From Aestuariivita sp. (lineage in GTDB: Bacteria > Pseudomonadota > Alphaproteobacteria > Rhodobacterales > Rhodobacteraceae), in assembly GCF_021404545.1 (NCBI RefSeq), contig NZ_JAAWWD010000017.1, positions 1 to 33,847 of the forward strand: a stretch of DNA of 33,847 bases. Reading direction: 5' to 3'. The notes below the pieces were generated by a model, which ran no database searches, was not told the origin of the DNA, and saw only the letters and a list, made by a program, of their open reading frames with translations. Below, piece by piece: positions 23,798-31,744 of the stretch (positions are counted from its first letter, which is position 1; every line of letters begins with the position of its first letter). The position numbers were made by a program, and so were the translations under genes.

Positions 23798-24832
23798 ATG
23801 AAATTCCAACTGGCCGTAAACATGGAACGGATCGACGATAGCCTGGATATGCAGGATGTCGCACGCCATACGCTCGGGATGGTGCATATCGCCGAAGAAG
23901 GCGGTTTCGATATCGTCTGGTCCGCCGAGCATCACGCCCTGGAAATGACCATCGCGCCGAACCCGTTTCAGCTGTTGACCTGGTGGTCTACCGAGACCAG
24001 CCGCATCCGGCTTGGGACCGCGGTCGCGACCGCCGCCTACTGGCATCCGATCAACCTCGCAGGGGAAGCCGCCTTCACCGATCTGATCAGCGGTGGACGG
24101 CTGGAGTTCGGCATCGGCTCGGGCGCTTACCAGCGTGAATTCGATCGGATGAAACCCGGGTTGAAGCAATCAGACGCCTGGCGCTATATGCAGGAAATGC
24201 TGCCTGCCGTACGCGCGCTCTGGCAGGGTGACTACGCCCATGACGGCGAGTTCTGGCAGTTTCCGACCTCCACCTCGGTGCCCAAACCGCTGCAAAATGA
24301 CTTGCCTGTCTGGGTCGCCGCACGCTCGCCGATCACCTATGATTTCGCGATCCGCAACAAGTGCAATGTCAACTGCTGGCCGCTGACCCGCCCCTTCGCC
24401 GAAGCCGAGCTTTACAAGCAGCATTTCGATGACGCCATCGCCAAGGCCGACAACGATTGGCAGCCCCGATTTGCACTGATGCGCCACGCCTGTGTCTATG
24501 ACAACGAAACCGACCGGCAAACCGCACTGAACGCGATCCGCACTGTTCTGAGCCAGTTCGAGAACCTGTTTCGCAACGCAGGTGATGTCCACAACGGATT
24601 TCCCGCGTCAGTCCCGCTGGATCAGTTGGAAGGACGTGAACAATACGATCCCGCGATGCTGGAAGAGAACCTGATGTTCGGATCACCCGAGACCGTTATC
24701 GAGAAACTCAAGCGGTATCAGGCGTTGGGCGTGAATGAGTACATCTACTACGCCTCCATGGGTCTGGATCACGCCAGTCAGCAAAAATCACTGCGCATGT
24801 TCTGCAACGAAGTCATGCCGGAATTCAGTTAA
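23798..24832 (+). CDS. LLM-class flavin-dependent oxygenase (luciferase-like monooxygenase)
   Basis: The 344-residue protein of the bacterial luciferase/alkanesulfonate monooxygenase TIM-barrel family uses FMNH2 and O2. Characteristic segments are HIAEEGGFDIVWSAEHHALE (about 31-50), TETSRIRLGTAV (65-76), HPINLAGEAAFTDLISGGR (83-101) and GIGSGAYQREFDR (106-118). A conserved C-terminal FGSPETVIEKLKRYQALGVNEY follows. ATG 23798 is preceded by CAGGAG. It needs a reductase partner, most likely the flavin reductase fused to the CoA-transferase in the divergent operon. RutA and the oxygenase TgnB of trigonelline breakdown come from the same superfamily, so oxidative opening of an N-heterocycle or C-N bond is a sensible hypothesis. 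Confidence 0.9.
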   Translation: MKFQLAVNMERIDDSLDMQDVARHTLGMVHIAEEGGFDIVWSAEHHALEMTIAPNPFQLLTWWSTETSRIRLGTAVATAAYWHPINLAGEAAFTDLISGGRLEFGIGSGAYQREFDRMKPGLKQSDAWRYMQEMLPAVRALWQGDYAHDGEFWQFPTSTSVPKPLQNDLPVWVAARSPITYDFAIRNKCNVNCWPLTRPFAEAELYKQHFDDAIAKADNDWQPRFALMRHACVYDNETDRQTALNAIRTVLSQFENLFRNAGDVHNGFPASVPLDQLEGREQYDPAMLEENLMFGSPETVIEKLKRYQALGVNEYIYYASMGLDHASQQKSLRMFCNEVMPEFS

Positions 24833-24842
24833 GGAGACGCGG

Positions 24843-25646
24843 ATGTCGGACGGGGTAAAGGTCCACCGCGAGGGCCATGTGATGGAAGTCACACTTGAAC
24901 GCGGCAAAGTGAATGCAATCGACGTCGCGACCTCACATGCGCTGGCGGCGGCATTTCAGGAATTGCATGAGGACAAAGACCTGCGATGCGCGATCCTGAC
25001 CGGTGGCGGAGACAAGATCTTCTCGGCCGGGTGGGATCTCAAGGCGCTCAACGACGGCGAGATGCAGTTGGACAACTGGTGGGAGTCGGATGATTACGGC
25101 TTTGGTGGTTTCACCGGTCTCACCGAGAACTGGGCCCTGAACAAGCCGGTCATTGCAGCAATCAATGGTCTGGCGATCGGCGGCGGGTTTGAGATGGCGC
25201 TGGGGTGCGATCTGTTGATTGCAGCGGATCACGTCGAATTCGGACTGCCCGAAATGCCACTTGGGATCGTGCCGGACGCCGGTGCGCTGCAACGCCTGCC
25301 GCGCCGCATCCCGCACAACATCGCGATGGAGATGTTCCTGTTGGGCCGCCGCATGACCGCAGCCGAGGCCGCGCAATACGGACTGGTCAACAAAGTGGTT
25401 CCGCGCGATCAGTTGATGGACGCTGCTCGGGAATGGGCCGCCTCGATTGCGTGGTCGGCGCCCCTGGCGATGCAGTCGGTCAAAGAGGTCCAGCGTGTGA
25501 TCGAATGCGTGCCACTGGAACAGGCCTTCCACAAGATGCGCACCGATCCGATGCCCACTTATCGCAAAATGCTGAAATCCGAGGATGCCGCTGAAGGCGT
25601 GGCAGCCTTCGTGGAAAAACGCGAACCCAATTTCAAAGGCGAATGA
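24843..25646 (+). CDS. Enoyl-CoA hydratase/isomerase family, CaiD-like (carnitinyl-CoA dehydratase type)
   Basis: The 267-residue crotonase-fold enzyme resembles crotonobetainyl-CoA hydratase CaiD along its length: FSAGWDLKA (60-68) in the oxyanion-hole region, GFTGLTE (89-95), KPVIAAINGLAIGGGFEMAL (101-120), LPEMPLGIVPDAG (135-147) and a final AAFVEKREPNFKG. Both glutamates used by CaiD are present, Glu117 and Glu137. It adds water to or removes it from a CoA-bound enoyl chain, probably with an ammonium or amino group nearby. ATG 24843 follows AAGGAG by six bases, ten bases after the oxygenase stop. The end overlaps the next gene (ATGA). With the CoA-transferase it suggests CoA-thioester chemistry in the same pathway as the flavin oxygenase. 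Confidence 0.87.
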   Translation: MSDGVKVHREGHVMEVTLERGKVNAIDVATSHALAAAFQELHEDKDLRCAILTGGGDKIFSAGWDLKALNDGEMQLDNWWESDDYGFGGFTGLTENWALNKPVIAAINGLAIGGGFEMALGCDLLIAADHVEFGLPEMPLGIVPDAGALQRLPRRIPHNIAMEMFLLGRRMTAAEAAQYGLVNKVVPRDQLMDAAREWAASIAWSAPLAMQSVKEVQRVIECVPLEQAFHKMRTDPMPTYRKMLKSEDAAEGVAAFVEKREPNFKGE

Positions 25647-26593
25647 TGTATCCAGATCCTTCAAGTGTCACCCGCGTCACCAGTATTGGCGCGGGTCCGA
25701 TTGGCGGCGGTTGGGCGGCGCATTTCCTTGCGCGCGGATATGACGTCACCGCCTATCTGCACAATGAGTCCGAGACGCCCGCGTTTCGCGCCATCCTCGA
25801 TACCGCATGGGTCAGTCTGACCGAACTGGGCCTTGCCGAGGGCGCTTCGCGTGATCGGCTGCGCATCGTCACCGATCTTGAGCAAGCGCTGGAGGGCGAG
25901 CAATTCGTACAAGAAAGTGCGCCAGAGCGGCTGGAGATCAAACAGGCTTTGTATAAGCGGATGGGGGATATCCTACCACCCTCCGTGGTGATCGGATCCT
26001 CTACATCTGGCCTCACCATGACGGAAATCCAGACCAGCTGTGCCACGCCCGAACGCACCGTGATCGGGCATCCGTTCAATCCGCCATATCTGCTACCCCT
26101 GGTCGAGATCGTCGGCGGTGACGACACCGCGCCTGAAGCCGTCGCTTGGGCGGGCGCGTTCTACCGGATCGCGGGCAAAGCACCGCTATTGATGAAAAAG
26201 GAAATTCCAGGCTTCGTCGCCACCCGCCTGCAAGAGGCCCTGTGGCGCGAGGCGCTCCATATGGTCGCCAACGGCGAGGCAACACCTGACGACATCGACA
26301 TCGCCCTGATGAACGGCCCCGCGCCGCGCATGGTGTCACAAGGTCAGTGTATGGCCTTTCACGTCGCTTGTGGTGCGGGCGGAATGGCGACCAACCTGGA
26401 CCAGTTCGGCCCGGCGCTGAAGCTACCCTGGGCGCGGCTGGAGGCACCCGAACTGACAACCGAGTTGCGTGATCGCATGGTCGATGGCTGCAATGCCATC
26501 GCCGGGGAACGGCATTTTGAAGATATGGCCGCTCAGCGGGGCCGCGAAATCGTTGCGGTGCTCAACGCGGTGCGTCAGTCCCGCGAGGGCTGA
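25643..26593 (+). CDS. 3-hydroxyacyl-CoA dehydrogenase family protein, L-carnitine dehydrogenase-like
   Basis: The 316-residue NAD-dependent dehydrogenase has an N-terminal Rossmann motif GAGPIGGGW (16-24) and the catalytic His143 and Glu155 pair in GHPFNPPYLLPLVEIV. A helical C-terminal domain follows (KEIPGFVATRLQEALWREAL). Length and the GHPFNPxYLLPLVE form match L-carnitine dehydrogenases, which oxidise the free 3-hydroxy acid rather than a CoA ester. The product would be a 3-oxo acid such as 3-dehydrocarnitine, the substrate of the BKACE enzyme at 27767. Starts at 25643 or 25646 are equally possible. The 3' end overlaps the convergent regulator gene by 32 bases. Other beta-hydroxy acids remain possible substrates. 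Confidence 0.85.
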   Translation: MMYPDPSSVTRVTSIGAGPIGGGWAAHFLARGYDVTAYLHNESETPAFRAILDTAWVSLTELGLAEGASRDRLRIVTDLEQALEGEQFVQESAPERLEIKQALYKRMGDILPPSVVIGSSTSGLTMTEIQTSCATPERTVIGHPFNPPYLLPLVEIVGGDDTAPEAVAWAGAFYRIAGKAPLLMKKEIPGFVATRLQEALWREALHMVANGEATPDDIDIALMNGPAPRMVSQGQCMAFHVACGAGGMATNLDQFGPALKLPWARLEAPELTTELRDRMVDGCNAIAGERHFEDMAAQRGREIVAVLNAVRQSREG

Positions 26594-27647
26594 TCGCGCC
26601 AGCCGTGACATCGTCCAACGTTGCCAGGAAATCGGACAGCGACCCCGGCCAGCTTGGCGCAGTTTCATTGACAGGCCAGGCTTCGCGATATTCCGAGGGA
26701 CGGCGGCCAAAGATCCGTCCGAAGGAATAGGCGAAATGTGACAGCGTGTTGAAGCCCGAGGCGGTAGCAATTTCGCGTACGCTTAGATTTGTCGAAATCA
26801 ACAGCAACCGGGCGTTCTGCAATCGCAGCAGCAATCCGAACTGAACCACTGTGCAACCCACATGTTTCTTGAACTGTCGCTCCAGCTGGCGTTGCGAAAC
26901 GTCGAGCAGCCGGGCAATTTCCGGAACCTTGAGCGGTTCTTCGATGTTTTCCTCGATCAGGGTCATGGCCTCGCGGACAATCGGCAACATTGTCTCGGTG
27001 CTGCGCCCCATGGTACTGCGCTGAGGCGAGCTGGCGTTGCGAATCGGATGGTGCAGCATCTGGTCCGCGATCTCGCCGGAAAAGCCGCTGCCTTCGGTGC
27101 GTTCGATCAGGCGCAGCATCAGGTCAACGCCCGCCAGACCGCCCGCACAGGTCATCATACGCCCGTCGATGGTAAACAGGCATTCCTGCACATCCAGCCG
27201 ATTAAAGGTCTCTCGAAAACCGCTGAGCCAAGACCAATGGGTCGTTGCCGGTTTGTCATCCAGCAGGCCCGCCCGAGCGATAATGTAACACCCTAATTCT
27301 ACGCCGCATACGATCTCGCCACTGCGGGCACGTTTGCGCAACCACGCAAGTAGCTGGCGGTTGTCGTAGTGCTCTGTCCCCCAGCTGCCCAGGACAAAGA
27401 CGAAATCAGCAGAGGGCAGGCTGTCGTCAGCGATAGCGACCTGCGTCATCATACCATTGCTTGCAACCACGTCCGCACCGTCAAACGACACGATTTCCCA
27501 CGAGAAGATCGGCTCGGAAGCCAGATAATTCGCGATTCGCATCGTTTCGATCATCGTGATCAACGTGGTGATATTGAACCGCGGGACCACCACGAAAACG
27601 GCGTGCTGGGATGCTCTTGGCATCTGCGTTGTCGTATTGATCTGCAT
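26562..27647 (-). CDS. GlxA-family AraC-type transcriptional regulator (CdhR/ArgR-like)
   Basis: The 361-residue regulator has an N-terminal DJ-1/PfpI-like (class I amidotransferase) domain, about residues 15-185 (FNITTLITMIETMRIANYL, FVLGSWG, GVELGCYIIARAGLLDDKPATTHW). Two C-terminal AraC helix-turn-helix motifs lie at about 230-335 (LLDVSQRQLERQFKKHVG and REIATASGFNTLSHFAYSFG). In Pseudomonas, CdhR, a member of this family, activates the carnitine dehydrogenase genes, and GbdR controls betaine genes. Here the gene lies between a carnitine-dehydrogenase-like gene and a BKACE gene, diverging from the latter. It probably activates the BKACE/importer 2 operon and, judged by shared half-sites, the 22.2-kb divergent promoters. 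Confidence 0.9.
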   Translation of the reverse strand: MQINTTTQMPRASQHAVFVVVPRFNITTLITMIETMRIANYLASEPIFSWEIVSFDGADVVASNGMMTQVAIADDSLPSADFVFVLGSWGTEHYDNRQLLAWLRKRARSGEIVCGVELGCYIIARAGLLDDKPATTHWSWLSGFRETFNRLDVQECLFTIDGRMMTCAGGLAGVDLMLRLIERTEGSGFSGEIADQMLHHPIRNASSPQRSTMGRSTETMLPIVREAMTLIEENIEEPLKVPEIARLLDVSQRQLERQFKKHVGCTVVQFGLLLRLQNARLLLISTNLSVREIATASGFNTLSHFAYSFGRIFGRRPSEYREAWPVNETAPSWPGSLSDFLATLDDVTAGAISPRGTDAPR

Positions 27648-27672
27648 GGGGCTGCTTTCATTTTGTTGGTGC

Positions 27673-27715
27673 GATTTTTCGTCACTCTACGCACATCTCT
27701 GTCGTATAATCGACA
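27673..27715 (+). promoter_or_regulatory. Candidate operator upstream of BKACE, related to the 22.2-kb dyad
   Basis: GATTTTTCGTCA (27673-27684) differs by one base from GATTTTTCGACA at 22189-22200, and TGTCGTATAATCGACA (27700-27715) is an imperfect palindrome carrying the same TGTCG and AATCGACA half-sites as the 22206-22221 arm. The two elements are ten bases, about one helical turn, further apart than in the 22.2-kb copy. The region is AT-rich, so chance similarity is not excluded. Confidence 0.5.
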
Positions 27716-27766
27716 AATATTTAACCCCCTCCCGCGCCAAGCTTTGGAAAAAGGGGGAGGTTCCTG

Positions 27767-28651
27767 ATGAACTATGACGTTGTGCTGACATGTGCCGTGA
27801 CCGGTGCCGGGGACACTGTCGGCAAGAGTCCACATGTCCTCGTGACACCAAAGGCCATCGCGGAATCTGCGATAGAGGCCGCGCAGGCAAGAGCGTCCGT
27901 GGTTCATCTGCATGCACGCGATCCCGAGACGGGCCAAGGGTCGCGCGACCCGAAACTGTTCAAAGAGATCGTCGACCGCGTGCGCGACAGCGATACGGAT
28001 GTCGTGATCAACATGACAGCCGGCATGGGTGGTGATTGGGTGCCGGACCCCAGAAATCCTGCGATGCCCGGCGCCGGTACGGATATGATCGGCCCCGAAG
28101 AACGGCTGGCCCATATCAAGGAGTGCCTACCCGATATCTGCTCGCTCGATTGCGGTACGTTGAACTTCTCTGACACCGACATGATCTATATCTCTACCCC
28201 GCCAACCCTGCGCCGGATGGCATCGTTGGTGCAGGAATGGGGCGTCAAACCAGAGCTGGAGGTCTTCGATCTCGGCCACATCCGCTTTGCCAAGGCGATG
28301 ATTGATGAGGGATTGATCGACGCTCCGCCGATGTTCCAACTCTGCCTGGGCATCCCCTGGGGCGCGGATCAAACCGTTGAGACGATGGCCGCGATGAAAG
28401 CGCAACTGCCACCAGGCGCAAGCTGGGCAAGCTTCGGCATCGGGCGGGGCCAGATGCCAATGGCGGCGGCGGCTGTCGCGCTTGGCGGCAACATACGCGT
28501 GGGGCTGGAGGACAACATCTATCTCGAACGTGGTGTGATGGCGACAAATGCCCAGCTTGTCACCCGTGCCCGCGAGATCACCGAGCGGATGGGCGGCCGT
28601 CTGCTGACCCCGCAAGAGACACGCAACAAACTGCAGCTCCGGGGGGTCTAA
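27767..28651 (+). CDS. BKACE-family beta-keto acid cleavage enzyme, dehydrocarnitine type
   Basis: The 294-residue TIM-barrel zinc enzyme (DUF849) condenses a beta-keto acid with acetyl-CoA and splits it into acetoacetate and a shorter acyl-CoA. Zinc ligands are visible: His47 and His49 in VVHLHARDP, and Glu249 in GLEDNIYL. The opening [36 protein letters not shown] and [11 protein letters not shown] closely resemble the carnitine (3-dehydrocarnitine) branch, which gives betainyl-CoA. Start 27767 follows GGGGGAGG. The stop shares one base with the ATPase start (TAATG). Together with the dehydrogenase at 25643 and the CdhR-like regulator this is the core of a carnitine-type route. No betainyl-CoA thioesterase is seen in the window. 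Confidence 0.9.
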   Translation: MNYDVVLTCAVTGAGDTVGKSPHVLVTPKAIAESAIEAAQARASVVHLHARDPETGQGSRDPKLFKEIVDRVRDSDTDVVINMTAGMGGDWVPDPRNPAMPGAGTDMIGPEERLAHIKECLPDICSLDCGTLNFSDTDMIYISTPPTLRRMASLVQEWGVKPELEVFDLGHIRFAKAMIDEGLIDAPPMFQLCLGIPWGADQTVETMAAMKAQLPPGASWASFGIGRGQMPMAAAAVALGGNIRVGLEDNIYLERGVMATNAQLVTRAREITERMGGRLLTPQETRNKLQLRGV

Positions 28652-29651
28652 TGATTGATCGCACCGATACAGGTAGCTTGCAAATCCGCAACGTCTCAAA
28701 ACTGTTCGGGTCTCTTAGGGCCGTCAACAATGTAACCTCGACATTCGTAAGGGCGAATTCCTGACCCTGCTCGGCCCGTCTGGTTCGGGCAAAACCACAT
28801 TGCTGATGATGATCGCCGGGTTTCTCGACATCTCCGAAGGCGATATTGAACTGGATGGGCAAACCATCGCCAACGTTCCTGCGGAAAAGCGCAATTTCGG
28901 CATGGTCTTCCAAGGTTATGCGTTGTTCCCCCATATGTCGGTGCGCGACAACATTGGCTATGCATTGAGCGTACGCAAGCGTCCTGCAGCCGAGATCAAG
29001 GCGCGCGTTGATGAGATGCTTGAACTGGTGCGGTTGCAAAAGTTTGCGGATCGCAAACCGGGGCAATTGTCAGGCGGGCAACAACAGCGGGTCGCGCTGG
29101 CTCGGGCCTTGTGTTTTGCGCCACCGGTCTTGCTGCTGGACGAACCGCTGGGTGCGTTGGACAAGAAACTGCGGGTCGAGGTGCAAGAGCAACTCAAAGA
29201 CATCCATCACCGGATCGGCACAACCTTCATTTACGTCACCCACGATCAAGAAGAAGCCCTGTCGATGTCGGATCGTATCGTGATCATGCACGACGGAGCG
29301 ATAGAACAGGTCGGCACCCCCAACGAGCTTTACGAGCGCCCGGTCAATCAGTTTACGGCCAGCTTTCTGGGGAAGTCCAATTTCGTTCAACAGAACGGAA
29401 AAATATGCGCTCTGCGCCCCGAGAAAATCGACCTGCGCGTCGGCTCTGGCCACAAGGATGCACGGCTGAGCGGAACGGTGCGCTCGATCACATATTTTGG
29501 CTCCATGCAGCGGGTCATTGTGGACGCTGCAAATGGCACCGAGATCGAGGTCGATATCGACGTCTGGCGCAATCGCGAAACGCTGACCCAAGGCGACGTT
29601 GTTGATCTGCTTTGGACGGATGAAGCAGCCGTGGAACTCAAGACGGCCTGA
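28651..29651 (+). pseudogene. PotA-like ABC ATP-binding protein with a one-base frameshift (importer 2)
   Basis: From ATG 28651 the frame reads SLQIRNVSKLFGSLRAVNNV and then shifts. The neighbouring frame continues NLDIRKGEFLTLLGPSGSGKTT, so one base is missing near 28733 (AATGTAACC in place of AATGTnAACC). Restoring it gives 1002 bases and a 333-residue ATPase. It has Walker A, LSGGQ (LSGGQQQRVALARAL), Walker B (LLLDEPLGALD), the H-loop (VTHDQEE) and a short TOBE tail (ALRPEKIDL). An internal Met at 28800 would omit Walker A and cannot be the true start. Everything else is intact, so sequencing error or very recent mutation is likelier than decay. It couples to BKACE by TAATG. Confidence 0.85.
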
Positions 29652-29729
29652 GGCCCCATAACAGAACACCCAGAAGGTGTCATGACAAAGCAACCGGGCA
29701 TTCCCGGACCCAATAGGAGGAACTAAAGA

Positions 29730-30836
29730 ATGCTAGGCAGACAGTTTATGAAAGAGACGCTGCAAGACAGCGCACATGCCTACAAGGAAGGCCGCATGGA
29801 CCGGCGCACATTCCTGGCGCTTTGTGGCGCCTCAGGTGTGGCCATGAGCGCGGTAATGGCAGGTGACGCCCAAGCAGCCGCCGATCATGTGGTGATGTGG
29901 AACTGGGGTGGCCAATCCGAAGAGTGCCACGGGTCGGCCATCGGCGATCCATTTACCGAAGCCACGGGCATGGGTCTGAGGTTCGACACGTCGGGCCCGC
30001 TGGAAGGCAAGATTAAGGAAATGGTCGACAGCGGAAATGTGACCGCAGACGTGGCCGATGCTGATCTTTTCAATGCCGTTTCATTGGGGGTGACAGGCCA
30101 TCTTGAGCCAATCGACTATTCCGTTGTTTCCAAAGACAAAACGCTGCCCGGATTTGCGCTTGAGCATGGTGTGTCGGTGATCCTTTACGGCTACGCCTTC
30201 GTCTATGACACCGAAGCCTTTGGCGACAACCCGCCGCAGAACTGGGCGGATTTCTTCGACACCGAAAAATTCCCCGGGATGCGCTCGCTTTACAAATGGG
30301 CCAATGGCTCGCTCGAAGCGGCACTGATGGCCGATGGTGTACCGGGCGATGCGCTCTACCCGCTCGACATGGACCGCGCGCTGGCCAAGATCAAATCGAT
30401 CAAGGATGACAGTCTTTACTGGGGCTCGGGCTCTGAGGCACATTCGATGGTGGTGAACGGCGAAGTGTCCCTGGGCATGGTCTGGCAAAACCGCGGTCGC
30501 AATATCGAGAACGACACTGACGGGCGTTTTAAACTGGTGAACAATCAGGCGATGGCGATGCCCGGCGCCTATATCGTGCCAAAGGGGAATCCGGCAGGCG
30601 CGGCGGCGATGCAGTTCATCGCAACAGCCCAAGAAGTGTCAGCGCAGCTGTCCCTGCTGGATTGTCTGGGTATGACCCCGTCCAACCCTGAGGCGTTCGA
30701 TCAGATCCCCGAGGATCAGCAGCCCTATGCCATCACCTCGGCCATGAACATCGACAAGATTGTCTATAACGATCCGGTCTGGTGGGGTGAAAACGGCGGA
30801 GCCGCGGTGAACGCCTTCCTCGACGCGATCAGCTGA
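29730..30836 (+). CDS. PotD-like extracellular solute-binding protein with Tat signal (importer 2)
   Basis: The 368-residue periplasmic receptor is paralogous to 14708-15823. The signal has the Tat motif RRTFLAL (25-31) and probable cleavage after AQA (47-49); the mature protein starts VVMWNWGGQ. Shared landmarks with importer 1 include ADFFDTEKFPGMRSLYKWANG and LYPLDMDRAL. AGGAGG (29715-29720) precedes the start. The position after BKACE suggests a quaternary or polyamine-like substrate for the carnitine-type pathway, which differs from the usual ProXWV/Cai transport of carnitine. Ligand residues were not assigned. Confidence 0.9.
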   Translation: MLGRQFMKETLQDSAHAYKEGRMDRRTFLALCGASGVAMSAVMAGDAQAAADHVVMWNWGGQSEECHGSAIGDPFTEATGMGLRFDTSGPLEGKIKEMVDSGNVTADVADADLFNAVSLGVTGHLEPIDYSVVSKDKTLPGFALEHGVSVILYGYAFVYDTEAFGDNPPQNWADFFDTEKFPGMRSLYKWANGSLEAALMADGVPGDALYPLDMDRALAKIKSIKDDSLYWGSGSEAHSMVVNGEVSLGMVWQNRGRNIENDTDGRFKLVNNQAMAMPGAYIVPKGNPAGAAAMQFIATAQEVSAQLSLLDCLGMTPSNPEAFDQIPEDQQPYAITSAMNIDKIVYNDPVWWGENGGAAVNAFLDAIS

Positions 30837-30843
30837 AGATCAC

Positions 30844-30876
30844 GCCATGGCCGCGCGTAATGCCGGCGGCCATGGC
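30844..30876 (+). promoter_or_regulatory. Hairpin between binding-protein and permease genes (importer 2)
   Basis: GCCATGGCCGC (30844-30854) and GCGGCCATGGC (30866-30876) form a perfect 11-bp stem with an 11-base loop, seven bases after the binding-protein stop and 19 before the permease start. No T-run follows. Its position equals that of the 15837-15861 hairpin although the sequences are unrelated. Confidence 0.65.
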
Positions 30877-30895
30877 CTTGTAACCGGATAAACCA

Positions 30896-31744
30896 ATGCC
30901 ATTGCTCACCCGCCATATCCATCCCGGATGGTTGATCATCGCGCCGCTATTGGTGTTGGTGGTGACGTTGTATCTGGGTCCGATCCTCAACATCCTGTGG
31001 CTCAGCGTGACCGATCCCGAGCCGGGTCTGGGCAATTACGCCCAACTGGGCGAAAGCGATGCGCTGATCCGCATCATCTGGACCACGGTGCGCATCTGTA
31101 TCATCACCACAGTGTTCAGCGTTGTGCTGGGCTATTCCATCGCCTACGCCATGGTGCACTGTCACCAGCGCCAGAAGAACTACATGCTGACGCTGCTGCT
31201 GGTCGCCTTCTGGATTTCGATCCTTGTGCGCACATTTTCCTGGCTGATGTTGCTGGGTCGCCGCGGGTTGGTGAACGTAGCACTGGAAGATATTGGTCTG
31301 ATCGTGGAACCGATTGCCTTCATGCGCAACGAACTGGGTGTGCTGATCGGCATGGTGCATTACATGATCCCGTATGCGGTGCTGCCGCTGCTGGTCTCTA
31401 TGCAGTCTTTGGATACCCGCGTGATGGATGCCTCACGCAACCTAGGGGCGTCTGGTGTGCAAACATTCTGGCGCATCTACCTTCCGATGACCACACCGGG
31501 GCTGGTCGCCTCGACGCTTCTGGTTTTCATCCTCAGCCTCGGTTTCTATGTCACCCCGGCGATCCTTGGCGGTGGCAAGGTGCTGATGGTCGCGGAATAC
31601 ATCTCTGTTCAGCTTCTGGTCACCCTTCAATGGGGCACGGCGGCAATGCTGGCGGCTCTTATGCTGTTCGGCGTGCTCGCGATGCTCTGGATGATGTCCC
31701 GCTTTATGAAGCTGAGTACCGTCTTCGGGGGGTCCACGCGATGA
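30896..31744 (+). CDS. PotB-like ABC permease (importer 2)
   Basis: The 282-residue inner-membrane protein has about six membrane segments (LIIAPLLVLVVTLYLGPILNIL, ICIITTVFSVVLGYSIAYAMV, YMLTLLLVAFWISILVRTFSW and others). The EAA loop is SLDTRVMDASRNLGASGVQTFWRIYLP (about 178-205). RNELGVLIGMVHYMIPYAVLPL is nearly the same as in the importer 1 homologue and shows what the broken permease at 15881-17070 should look like. The stop overlaps the start of the second permease as ATGA. Confidence 0.92.
   Translation: MPLLTRHIHPGWLIIAPLLVLVVTLYLGPILNILWLSVTDPEPGLGNYAQLGESDALIRIIWTTVRICIITTVFSVVLGYSIAYAMVHCHQRQKNYMLTLLLVAFWISILVRTFSWLMLLGRRGLVNVALEDIGLIVEPIAFMRNELGVLIGMVHYMIPYAVLPLLVSMQSLDTRVMDASRNLGASGVQTFWRIYLPMTTPGLVASTLLVFILSLGFYVTPAILGGGKVLMVAEYISVQLLVTLQWGTAAMLAALMLFGVLAMLWMMSRFMKLSTVFGGSTR

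Noticed and set aside
21733-24832. The locus as a standard Rut pyrimidine operon
   Set aside because: RutB-type isochorismatase, RutE and RutG are absent, and CoA-dependent enzymes are interleaved. The similarity is at family level only.
28800-29651. Internal start for the importer 2 ATPase
   Set aside because: It would lack Walker A, which is plainly encoded just upstream in the same frame; the true start is 28651 with an indel.
30928-31740. 271-codon extension of the second permease of importer 2
   Set aside because: It overlaps the first permease in another frame and has no membrane-protein character. ATG 31741 is the coupled start.
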